64,000 nt of DNA, taken from contig CANFRV010000004.1 in NCBI GenBank assembly GCA_947449575.1, positions 92,033 through 156,032 of the forward strand, given 5' to 3'. Positions 1 to 7,468 of the stretch are shown here, piece by piece (position 1 is the first letter of the stretch; each line of letters begins with the position of its first letter). The stretch is from Flavobacteriales bacterium (lineage in GTDB: Bacteria; Bacteroidota; Bacteroidia; Flavobacteriales_D; Crocinitomicaceae). The notes below the pieces were generated by a model. It had not been told where the DNA came from, did no database searches, and saw only the letters and a list, made by a program, of their open reading frames with translations. Both the position numbers and the translations under genes were made by a program.

Positions 1-2
1 AT

Positions 3-62
3 GAAGAGTATTTAATCACCAAACGTGATAAAATGGGTCATTCTATTAAAATGAAAAAATAA
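3..62 (+). CDS. C-terminal end of an unidentified protein (partial)
   Basis: An open frame enters from the left edge and ends in a TAA whose last base is the first base of the next ATG (TAATG). Only 19 codons are visible, with a basic tail ending KMKK. The one-base overlap with the ABC ATPase gene suggests the two are co-transcribed and translationally coupled. Too little is visible to name a family. Confidence 0.5.
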   Translation, partial: EEYLITKRDKMGHSIKMKK

Positions 63-718
63 TGCTCAAAGCGACAGATTTAACAAAGTCATATGGCTCC
101 TTACAAATTTTAAAAGGAATCGATCTTTATGCAGAACAAGGTGAAATCGTTTCTATCGTTGGTTCTTCTGGCGCAGGGAAAACAACTCTTCTGCAATTAC
201 TTGGAACTTTAGAAAAACCAGATACAGGTATAATTACCCTAGATGATATCAACCCATTTTCATTATCTGCTAGAAAACTTTCAGAATTTAGAAATACACA
301 AATCGGTTTTATTTTTCAATTTCATCAACTACTACCTGAATTTTCGGCAATTGAAAACACGTGTCTTCCTGCTCTAATTAAAGGCCTTTCGCTCACCGAC
401 GCAAAGAAAGAAGCTGCTAAATTATTAGATATGTTAGGCTTAACTTCTAGATTGAATCACAAACCAAGTGAATTGTCTGGTGGTGAGCAACAAAGAGTTG
501 CAGTAGCTCGTTCATTAATAAACAGACCAAAAGTTATATTTGCTGACGAACCTTCGGGGAATTTAGATTCAGCTAATTCTCAAGAATTACATTCATTATT
601 TTTCGATTTGAGAGATCAATTTAATCAAACATTTGTAATAATTACTCACAACGAAAATTTGGCAAATATGGCCGATAAGAAATTAGTAATGATGGATGGA
701 AAATTAACTAATTATTAA
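62..718 (+). CDS. ABC transporter ATP-binding protein, LolD-like
   Basis: This is a 218-residue stand-alone ATPase subunit. Visible motifs are Walker A GSSGAGKT (34-41), the Q-loop near FIFQFHQ (about 84-90), signature LSGGEQQR (138-145), Walker B VIFADE (158-163) and the switch His in IITH near 195. Length and the [14 protein letters not shown] segment fit the LolD/MacB/FtsE-type family, whose LolD member powers release of lipoproteins from the inner membrane. The ATG overlaps the stop of the preceding gene by one base. No LolC/E-type permease is visible next to it, although Bacteroidota often encode those elsewhere. The family call is firm; the LolD substrate assignment is inference. Confidence 0.85.
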   Translation: MLKATDLTKSYGSLQILKGIDLYAEQGEIVSIVGSSGAGKTTLLQLLGTLEKPDTGIITLDDINPFSLSARKLSEFRNTQIGFIFQFHQLLPEFSAIENTCLPALIKGLSLTDAKKEAAKLLDMLGLTSRLNHKPSELSGGEQQRVAVARSLINRPKVIFADEPSGNLDSANSQELHSLFFDLRDQFNQTFVIITHNENLANMADKKLVMMDGKLTNY

Positions 719-825
719 TACAAGTTTTCTTATTTTCTAGGTTATCCACCTTTTTCTTAATAAGTATGTGGAAATCTTGTTTTTGTATTTCGATTTTGCA
801 AGTATAAAATCACGACTTTCGTTAT

Positions 826-2061
826 ATGTTAAACAAAATATTTATTGGAATGTTTCTTATTGCCATGTTCATGGGACTTGGTAAACTTATATTTTGGCAT
901 GATTTAAATATTTTTGATCAATTGGTCAAATCACTTTTTACGGCTGCAGAAACTGGTTTTACGCTGTCACTCGGTCTTGTGGGTGTACTCTGTCTTTGGA
1001 TGGGAATTATGAAGGTAGGTGAAGAAGGTGGGGCAATTAAACACATGACAAAAATTGTTTCACCTTTATTTTCAAAAATTTTCCCTGAAGTTCCAAAAGA
1101 ACATCCGGCAATTGGCTCCATGATGTTGAATATTTCTGCCAATATGCTAGGACTAGATAATGCAGCAACCCCTGCAGGATTAAAGGCAATGAAGGAACTT
1201 CAAACGTTAAATCCAAATCCAGACGTTGCTACCAATGCTCAGATTATGTTCATGGTTTTAAATGCATCTGGTTTAACTATTATCCCTGTCAGTATTTTAG
1301 CATTTAGAGCCACTGCAGGGTCATCATCGCCTGCTGAAGTTTTCTTACCTATCCTAATTTCAACATTCTTTGCAACGCTTGCGGCGCTAATCTACGTCGG
1401 AATTAAACAAAAAATCAATCTACTAAACAAAGTTATTGTGCTATATGTAGGAACGTTAACGGTTTTGATTTGTGCTTTAATGTTTTATCTGAGTAGTCAT
1501 CCTGAAATGGTTCAACCTATCTCATTAGTAGGAAGTAACTTGATTTTATTTTCCTTTATCGGTGTCTTTTTTATCTTAGCTATTCGTTCAAAAGTAAATG
1601 TTTTCGAGTCATTTATTGAGGGAGCAAAAGGAGGTTTTGAAGTGGCATTAAATATAATTCCCTATTTGGTTGCAATGCTTGCTGCGATAGCTGTTTTTAG
1701 AACGTGTGGAGCAATGGAGCTACTTCTAAAAGGTATTAAGTTTTCTTTAGAATATCTTGGAATGGTTCATACCGAATTTATCGATGCGTTACCTGTAGCC
1801 TTTATGAAACCATTTTCAGGAAGTGGAGCTAGAGCTTTAATGGTTGATACGTTTACATCTAATGGAGTTGATTCTTTTGTAGCTAAACTTGCCGCTACAT
1901 TTCAAGGAAGTACAGAAACCACTTTTTATGTTCTAGCCGTTTATTTTGGTTCAATAAGAGTCAAAAATACGCGTTACGCAGCAATGGGAGGAATCATTGC
2001 TGATATAATTGGGGCTTCGACTGCAATTATTGTCGCATACCTATTCTACAAAATAAAATGA
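826..2061 (+). CDS. Nucleoside-recognition (Gate) domain membrane protein, fused SpmA/SpmB type
   Basis: This 411-residue polytopic membrane protein carries two Gate (nucleoside recognition) regions, roughly residues 45-160 and 270-385, matching the fused SpmA-SpmB form common in Bacteroidota. Conserved pieces are MMLNISANMLGLDNAATPAG in the first half and PFSGSGARALMVDTF in the second. In Firmicutes SpmA and SpmB act in spore-core dehydration. A non-sporulating Bacteroidota must use the protein otherwise, probably as a transporter of unknown substrate. The last four bases (ATGA) overlap the start of the next gene, so the two are probably translationally coupled. Confidence 0.8.
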   Translation: MLNKIFIGMFLIAMFMGLGKLIFWHDLNIFDQLVKSLFTAAETGFTLSLGLVGVLCLWMGIMKVGEEGGAIKHMTKIVSPLFSKIFPEVPKEHPAIGSMMLNISANMLGLDNAATPAGLKAMKELQTLNPNPDVATNAQIMFMVLNASGLTIIPVSILAFRATAGSSSPAEVFLPILISTFFATLAALIYVGIKQKINLLNKVIVLYVGTLTVLICALMFYLSSHPEMVQPISLVGSNLILFSFIGVFFILAIRSKVNVFESFIEGAKGGFEVALNIIPYLVAMLAAIAVFRTCGAMELLLKGIKFSLEYLGMVHTEFIDALPVAFMKPFSGSGARALMVDTFTSNGVDSFVAKLAATFQGSTETTFYVLAVYFGSIRVKNTRYAAMGGIIADIIGASTAIIVAYLFYKIK

Positions 2062-2552
2062 GTTGGTTTAATAAAAATAAGAAAATTGGGACAGTTCCAA
2101 AAGCTGAAAAGGCGAGAATAATTACCCCTGTACCAATTAAACCTCTTGATTACCCGACTCGAATAATCTTAGCTTGGTCCGAATCCATTGGAGGAAATAT
2201 TCAAATTTCGAAATGGCTGAATGAAAATGGTTATCCTGAATTAGTAATTGCTGCTTCTGCTATCTATTTAAAAAACAACGCTAGATCTTGGTTGGTAGAA
2301 AATGGTTACGCACACTTAATGGCGATGATACATGCTGCAGAAGGAGATGAAAAAGCGCAAAACTGGCTCAAGAAACATAAATTCACCTTGCTTTATCATA
2401 TGGCGATGGCCATCGAAAATGAAAATTCTAGTTGGATTTGGTTGAAACAAAACTCAACTCCAGATATTTTTATTCTGACCACTAAAATTAAAATAGTTAA
2501 AGATAAAATTGAAGAAAATCATAATGATATTCATTCATTCGGTGTTGATTAA
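2058..2552 (+). CDS. Small protein with 25-residue helical repeats, coupled to the SpmAB-like gene
   Basis: This 164-residue cytosolic protein has no signal peptide or membrane segment. Residues from about 53 onward form at least three consecutive units of 25 residues. Each starts with WL and has the pattern WLxxNGYxxLxxxxxAxxxxxxAxx (starts WLNENGYPEL, WLVENGYAHL, WLKKHKFTLL); a degenerate fourth begins WLKQN. The pattern suggests paired short helices like an ankyrin-like or HEAT-like solenoid. The start codon lies inside the end of the SpmA/SpmB-like gene (ATGA), which suggests a cytosolic partner of that membrane protein. I do not recognise a named family. Confidence 0.75.
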   Translation: MSWFNKNKKIGTVPKAEKARIITPVPIKPLDYPTRIILAWSESIGGNIQISKWLNENGYPELVIAASAIYLKNNARSWLVENGYAHLMAMIHAAEGDEKAQNWLKKHKFTLLYHMAMAIENENSSWIWLKQNSTPDIFILTTKIKIVKDKIEENHNDIHSFGVD

Positions 2553-2565
2553 TGAAAAGCAGTGA

Positions 2566-3021
2566 TTAAAGTATTTTATACAATTCGCTGTCCTTCACTT
2601 GAATTAAAAAAGACTCATTTAACTTCTCAACAGTATTTATCAATGTATCGTATATTTTCCACTCCGAATAAACACCTAATTCAGAAAAAGGAATAATTTT
2701 CTTTTCTGAATCTTTTTCAACAATTAACTTCAATCGATCAAAAAAATCAATATTAAATTTCTGACCAATTTCCTTCATTAATTTCACCGAACTATCTATT
2801 GAACATCCTGAAGCAGCCTCCTGTTTTTCATCGACAGCAAAAATAATAAAATGATCTTTTATTACTAATGTTTCAGCCTTTAAAGGAATACCATGCGCAG
2901 CCCACGAAGAGATAAACTGATTTAAAATCGTTGAAATTTCGGCTTGTTCATTCTCATTAATACATCTATTCGATTGATAAACCCACAATCGAGCATCCTT
3001 TGGTAGTTCTTGAAAATACAT
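2566..3021 (-). CDS. Conserved protein commonly labelled 'ABC transporter ATPase' (no ATPase motifs)
   Basis: This 151-residue protein begins MYFQELPKDARLWVYQSNR and resembles a Bacteroidota family that databases often name 'ABC transporter ATPase'. No Walker A, Walker B or ABC signature is present, so the label looks like an inherited misnomer. The middle holds the motif AAHGIPLKAE and a segment KDHFIIFAVDE, which suggests a small alpha/beta fold. It is the last gene of a leftward operon, 5 bases after the CCG-domain Fe-S protein gene. A link to that redox pair is inference. Its 3' end almost abuts the convergent repeat-protein gene. Confidence 0.65.
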   Translation of the reverse strand: MYFQELPKDARLWVYQSNRCINENEQAEISTILNQFISSWAAHGIPLKAETLVIKDHFIIFAVDEKQEAASGCSIDSSVKLMKEIGQKFNIDFFDRLKLIVEKDSEKKIIPFSELGVYSEWKIYDTLINTVEKLNESFLIQVKDSELYKIL

Positions 3022-3026
3022 ATTTT

Positions 3027-3821
3027 CTATAAATCTGATGCCGAAGCGATTAATTCAGCGATATCTAGAACTTTCACATCTGCTTCTTTACCCGCTAATT
3101 TAACACCGTCTGTCATCATTGTATTGCAAAAAGGACACCCTGTTGCTATAATTTCAGCTGTAGTTTCTAAGGCTTCCTCTGTACGTTCTATGTTAATTTC
3201 TTTATTTCCCTTTTCTGCTTCTTTAAACATCTGTGCACCACCTGCTCCACAACAAAGTCCATTCGTTTTACAGCGTTTCATCTCAACTAACTCGGCATCT
3301 AATTTTTCAATTAAGGAACGAGGAGCTTCATACACATCATTCGCACGTCCTAAATAACATGGATCATGAAATGTTATTTTCTTCCCTTTGAATTGCGCTC
3401 CACCTTCCAATTTTAATTTCCCAGAATTAATCAATTCTTGAATTAGCTCAGTATGATGAAGCACTACATAATTACCTCCTAATTCAGGATACTCATTCTT
3501 CAACGTATTAAAGCAATGAGGACATCCCGTTACGATCTTTTTAATTTCATACCCATCTAATACCTGAATATTCATCATTGCTTGCATCTGAAAAAGAAAC
3601 TCATTTCCTGCTCGCTTCGCTGGATCACCAGTACAACTTTCTTCAGCTCCTAATACGGCAAATTTGACGTGACAATTTTGTAATATTTTTACGATTGCCT
3701 TTGTTATTTTTTTAGCTCTATCATCGAAACTTCCTGCACAGCCAACCCAAAACAATACATCTGGAACTTCACCTGATGACATCATTTCTGCCATTGTAGG
3801 CACTTTTAATAGATTACTCAT
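3027..3821 (-). CDS. CCG-domain (Fe-S)-binding protein, HdrB/GlpC/LutA-like
   Basis: This 264-residue soluble protein has two cysteine-rich CCG-type domains. The first half has GCAGSFDDRA and CTGDPAKRAG, then TGCPHCFNTLKNEYP. The second has DPCYLGRAND, then LCCGAGGAQM and ATGCPFCNTMMTDG. These are hallmarks of HdrB-like proteins, where CCG domains hold unusual Fe-S clusters or a redox disulfide. It follows the membrane dicluster ferredoxin gene after 50 bases, matching the HdrE/HdrC plus HdrB pairing that passes electrons between a quinone or other carrier and a thiol or flavoprotein. In an aerobic Bacteroidota the physiological partner is not known from sequence. Confidence 0.8.
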   Translation of the reverse strand: MSNLLKVPTMAEMMSSGEVPDVLFWVGCAGSFDDRAKKITKAIVKILQNCHVKFAVLGAEESCTGDPAKRAGNEFLFQMQAMMNIQVLDGYEIKKIVTGCPHCFNTLKNEYPELGGNYVVLHHTELIQELINSGKLKLEGGAQFKGKKITFHDPCYLGRANDVYEAPRSLIEKLDAELVEMKRCKTNGLCCGAGGAQMFKEAEKGNKEINIERTEEALETTAEIIATGCPFCNTMMTDGVKLAGKEADVKVLDIAELIASASDL

Positions 3822-3871
3822 AATAGTATATTTTAAAATGTAGTAGGGATAAGAAATTCCTAACCCAACAA

Positions 3872-5203
3872 TTATTGTTCATCAGCCCACTTTAACCTAT
3901 CCGCTTGCGCAAATTGCCATGGTGCACCATTATTTTCGATTTTCGTAAACATTCCTGCTAATTCTGTTGGCATCTTTGAATCTTCCATCACTAAATTTCT
4001 TCTCAAATCGATAATAATAGACAAAGGATCAATATTGACTGGGCACGCCTCAACGCATGCGTTACATGAAGTACAGGCCCAAATTTCTTCCTCCGTTATA
4101 TAATCAATCAATAAACTTTTCCCGTCCGAATATTCCTTCCCATGTTTTCTATAATTGTCTCCAACCTCTGTTAATCGATCTCTTGTATCCATAATTATCT
4201 TTCTGGGAGATAATAATTTACCTGTAATATTTGCAGGGCACGAAGAAGTACATCTCCCACATTCTGTGCACGAATAAGCATCTAGCAAATTCTTCCAAGT
4301 TAAATCACGTACATCTTTTGCACCAAAAGTAACAGGTTCAGTATTTTCTGCTGGAGCGGCATAAGGATCTGCATTTGGATCCATCATTAACTTCACCTCG
4401 TTTGTAACAGACTCAAGATTTGTTAACCTTCCTTTTTTGTTTAAATTGGAATACCATGTATTAGGAAACGCTAATAAAATATGTAAATGTTTTGAATAAG
4501 GTAAATAATTCAAAAATGCAAAAACCATTGATAAATGACCCCACCATCCTACTCTTTCCACTATATGTAAACTATGTTCAGACATTCCTCCAAAAAATAA
4601 AGGACCCAACCAACTGCTCACAGAAAGACCTAATGTTCCTTCTCCTAAGTTTGCAGCGTGCGATAATCCTTTAGAATAGAGAACCTCATCTGCACCATTC
4701 ATCATGAAAATGAAACTTACTAAGATTAGTTCCATAATTAAAATCATATTGGCATCTTTTTTTGGCCAACCTATCAATTCTTTCATGTTCAAGCGAGGAA
4801 GTTTTAATAAATTTCGTCGAGATAAAAAAGCAATTGTTGCAACGGTAGCTAAAACAGACAAAATCTCAATAAAACTTACCATAAAAGTATAGAAACCTCC
4901 TAATGCAGGGCGGAAAATTCGATGTGAACTACTGATTCCATCAACAATAATTTCAATTAGCTCAATTTGCGTAATGACAAAAGCCGCGTATAACGCAAAG
5001 TGCAACATAGCAGGTATTGGACGAGCAAACATTTTCTTTTGACCTAAAGCAACTAAGGTCATTATTTTCCATCTTTCTGACTTGTTATCAGTCCGATCTA
5101 AATCTCTACCTAAAAGGATATTCTGTCTAATTTTTAATGCATTCCACGTGAAAAAACCAAAACCAAAAATAGAAAGTAGTATGAAAATAATAGAAGATAC
5201 CAT
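3872..5203 (-). CDS. Membrane 4Fe-4S dicluster protein, NarI/HdrE plus HdrC-like fusion
   Basis: This 443-residue protein has an N-terminal membrane half (about residues 1-250, several hydrophobic helices, NarI/HdrE-like). The cytosolic C-terminal half has two cluster motifs: CTECGRCTSSCP from residue 312 and CTSCNACVEACP from residue 377. Both follow CxxCxxCxxxCP for two 4Fe-4S clusters. Together with the neighbouring CCG protein it would form a membrane-anchored electron-transfer module between quinones and a soluble partner. It lies 13 bases after mlaD in the same operon. The redox partner is unknown. Confidence 0.8.
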   Translation of the reverse strand: MVSSIIFILLSIFGFGFFTWNALKIRQNILLGRDLDRTDNKSERWKIMTLVALGQKKMFARPIPAMLHFALYAAFVITQIELIEIIVDGISSSHRIFRPALGGFYTFMVSFIEILSVLATVATIAFLSRRNLLKLPRLNMKELIGWPKKDANMILIMELILVSFIFMMNGADEVLYSKGLSHAANLGEGTLGLSVSSWLGPLFFGGMSEHSLHIVERVGWWGHLSMVFAFLNYLPYSKHLHILLAFPNTWYSNLNKKGRLTNLESVTNEVKLMMDPNADPYAAPAENTEPVTFGAKDVRDLTWKNLLDAYSCTECGRCTSSCPANITGKLLSPRKIIMDTRDRLTEVGDNYRKHGKEYSDGKSLLIDYITEEEIWACTSCNACVEACPVNIDPLSIIIDLRRNLVMEDSKMPTELAGMFTKIENNGAPWQFAQADRLKWADEQ

Positions 5204-5216
5204 AGCAATCAGTTAT

Positions 5217-6260
5217 TTATTTTTTTAAAATTGTTGAATCTAAAACTTGATGTAATTTATGTTCATCTACATCTGATAATTCCAATCCTTTCACTTTCCT
5301 ACCGCTTATTGAAAAATGTACATAGCGTTCAGGGTGAGCTTGTAAATCAGTTACTAACGTTTGAAGATCCTTGTTAGATTTTACTAATTCATTGTATAGC
5401 GTTTCATCTTTTAGTAACTTACCTAATGTTCCACTGCCTTTACTAGCATCTTCCAGAATCACATTTAATTTTTTAATAGTCTGCTGAGCATCGCCTATCA
5501 CCACTTTAAAATCTGCTGTCACCATGTCATCTGTAATTTTTTTAGTATTTCCTAAAATTGATGTAATTTCATCATTACTTTTTTTGATGTTTGATGAAAT
5601 ACTTTCAACATTTGACATTATATTGCTCAACTTCAACTTTTCCTCGGCTATAAGACCTTCCGCAAGAAAAGCTACATTGCCAAACCGAGTAATAGCTATT
5701 TTCAGCTCAATCATACTTGTTTGAATAGACGTTGTGGCTGTTGTGTCCCAAAATGAAGAAAAGGAAACAACTAACTTATCTACTTTTTCCATCATTCCTT
5801 GCAATCTTGCTGAAACTGGGTCTGCATAAGCTTTCACTTGAGAAAACATATCTACACCAACTCGGCCTTGTAAAGAGTTTCCATATTTCAGATACCCTGC
5901 TTTAGTATCGGGATTTAAGATTAAAATTAAACCCTTATTAAACAAGTCAATAGAACCAATTTCTAATGTAGAGCCCACCGGGATTTTAATATTATCTTCT
6001 TGTATATTGAATTTTACCCTAACTTGACGATTCGGAGAACCGCCTATTACATTTTCAACGGACAATACCTTTCCTACTCCTACTCCATTTAAAACAACAG
6101 AACTAGCAGCGGCAATTCCTCCTGAATTTGGAAAATATGCATAATAGACTTTGTCTCCTCCAAAAAAACTATTTCCCTTCAAAAAATTAACACCAAGTAT
6201 TAATAAAGTAATAGCTAAAAGCGCTATAATTGCCGTTTTTATTTCTTTTGCTTTCTTCAA
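5217..6260 (-). CDS. MlaD/MCE family lipid-binding protein
   Basis: This 347-residue protein has one N-terminal membrane helix (about 8-27) and an MCE/MlaD domain (about 37-115, with VYYAYFPNSGGIAAAS and VVLNGVGVGKV). A long helical C-terminal region follows (about 165-310). MlaD proteins bind phospholipid in the periplasm and serve retrograde lipid transport with an MlaE permease and MlaF ATPase, neither of which is nearby. The start is TTG at 6260; the N-terminus KKAKEIKTAIIALLAI fits the family and no ATG is available. It sits 4 bases after the amidase gene. Confidence 0.85.
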   Translation of the reverse strand: MKKAKEIKTAIIALLAITLLILGVNFLKGNSFFGGDKVYYAYFPNSGGIAAASSVVLNGVGVGKVLSVENVIGGSPNRQVRVKFNIQEDNIKIPVGSTLEIGSIDLFNKGLILILNPDTKAGYLKYGNSLQGRVGVDMFSQVKAYADPVSARLQGMMEKVDKLVVSFSSFWDTTATTSIQTSMIELKIAITRFGNVAFLAEGLIAEEKLKLSNIMSNVESISSNIKKSNDEITSILGNTKKITDDMVTADFKVVIGDAQQTIKKLNVILEDASKGSGTLGKLLKDETLYNELVKSNKDLQTLVTDLQAHPERYVHFSISGRKVKGLELSDVDEHKLHQVLDSTILKK

Positions 6261-6264
6261 AATC

Positions 6265-7404
6265 TTATTTTTCCGCTAATTTAATAGCTTTTTCTATATT
6301 AATACGCTCTCCATTCAAAAATGCTACAACAAACGCATGTTCATATCCTTGTGAAATCAACACTTTTTTGTATTGACTTGCAGCCTTAAAATCATTTTCA
6401 TAATTACCTGCCGTATATTTAAACAGGTTATCTTGCTTGTATTCAGACACTTTTAGATTCTTAAATTTAGAATCTGTTAGTGCTACTTTTTTATCCGATG
6501 TTTCAATTTGAACTTTAAAAATAATTTTATCTTTTTCACTTGTAACGATTGATGGAGAAACTTCTTTGATAATTTTCACCGGTGATGCATCATCAGTTAC
6601 TTTTACATCCATTCCTTCCAATTCATTTCTATATTTTTCAAACGCCGTGAAAATAGAATTTGCCATTTTTACTTGAGAAACAGAATCACTTAAAAACTTT
6701 TCCTCACTTGCATTTGTCAAAAAACCTGTTTCTATTAAAACACTAGGCATGGTCGTTTTATATAATACTAAAAAACCGGCCTGCTTAACTCCTCTATCAG
6801 AGCGCCCTATCTTTTTAAATTCAGTTTGAATTTTTGTAGCAAAACTAATAGATTGATCTAAAAAAACCGATAATTGAATTTGACGGGCTATTAAAGCGTC
6901 AGGCGATAAGTCAAAATCTTTGTATTTCGCGCCTTTATCCTCCTCCAGAAAAATGGTTGAATTTTCTCTTTCTGCAATCAATTGTTGAGCTTCCGTTTTA
7001 TGCAAACCAAGCACATACGTTTCAACACCATAAACGACTTCTCCTGCAGCATTTGCGTGTATACAAATAAAAAGATCTGCCTTATTTCTATTTGCAATTT
7101 TTGCACGTTCATCTAATTCCACAAAAACATCTGTACTTCTCGTGAAAATAACTTTTATTGTAGGGTATTTTTTCTTGATCATTGCACCCAATTTCAAAGC
7201 CATAGATAAGCAAACATTCTTTTCATGAGCTGAATGACCATGGCATCCTGGATCTTTACCACCATGTCCAGCGTCAATTACAACCGTTTTTATACTCGGA
7301 CGTAAATTATCGCTGTTTTGAGAAAACGAAAAACAAACACTGAATATCACATAAAAAACCAATGTGGCATAGTTTCTGATATAATTCGATCTTTTATCCT
7401 TCAT
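6265..7404 (-). CDS. N-acetylmuramoyl-L-alanine amidase (Amidase_3) with SPOR-like tail
   Basis: This zinc amidase of about 379 residues cleaves the N-acetylmuramoyl-L-alanine bond in peptidoglycan during cell separation. Zinc and catalytic motifs visible are VIDAGHGGKDPG, HEKNVCLSMA, FICIHANA and SVLIETGFLTN. A signal peptide (NYATLVFYVIFSVCFSFSQ) follows if translation starts at ATG 7404. A longer frame to 7446 would put extra residues ahead of the signal and is less likely. The last about 80 residues (FKAASQYKKVLISQGYEHAF) resemble a SPOR/septal-binding region. It is the first gene of the leftward operon with mlaD and the Fe-S genes, and is divergent from lptD. Confidence 0.9.
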   Translation of the reverse strand: MKDKRSNYIRNYATLVFYVIFSVCFSFSQNSDNLRPSIKTVVIDAGHGGKDPGCHGHSAHEKNVCLSMALKLGAMIKKKYPTIKVIFTRSTDVFVELDERAKIANRNKADLFICIHANAAGEVVYGVETYVLGLHKTEAQQLIAERENSTIFLEEDKGAKYKDFDLSPDALIARQIQLSVFLDQSISFATKIQTEFKKIGRSDRGVKQAGFLVLYKTTMPSVLIETGFLTNASEEKFLSDSVSQVKMANSIFTAFEKYRNELEGMDVKVTDDASPVKIIKEVSPSIVTSEKDKIIFKVQIETSDKKVALTDSKFKNLKVSEYKQDNLFKYTAGNYENDFKAASQYKKVLISQGYEHAFVVAFLNGERINIEKAIKLAEK

Positions 7405-7420
7405 AAACAAGGGATTTTTA

Positions 7421-7428
7421 TAATTTTG
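7421..7428 (+). promoter_or_regulatory. Candidate -7 box for lptD
   Basis: TAATTTTG matches the Bacteroidota -7 consensus TAnnTTTG and lies about 40 bases before the lptD start. No clear -33 TTG is present. It lies in the 64-base divergent spacer and overlaps the amidase 5' leader. Confidence 0.4.
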
Positions 7429-7450
7429 CCGTAATATGCATTTCAAAAAA

Positions 7451-7458
7451 CAAATTTA
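7451..7458 (-). promoter_or_regulatory. Candidate -7 box for the amidase operon
   Basis: On the minus strand this reads TAAATTTG, a match to TAnnTTTG, about 47 bases before the amidase ATG. Transcription from here would run through the lptD -7 box in the opposite direction, so the two promoters are interleaved. Confidence 0.4.
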
Positions 7459-7468
7459 CTCCTAATAG

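Noticed and set aside
745..752. TTATCCAC, resembling a DnaA box
   Set aside because: Only one copy, 8 of 9 positions, no dnaA or replication-origin genes nearby, and AT-rich context makes a chance match likely.
918..1142. Minus-strand open frame inside the SpmAB-like gene
   Set aside because: Frame shadow of a clear membrane protein; no protein family match or promoter.
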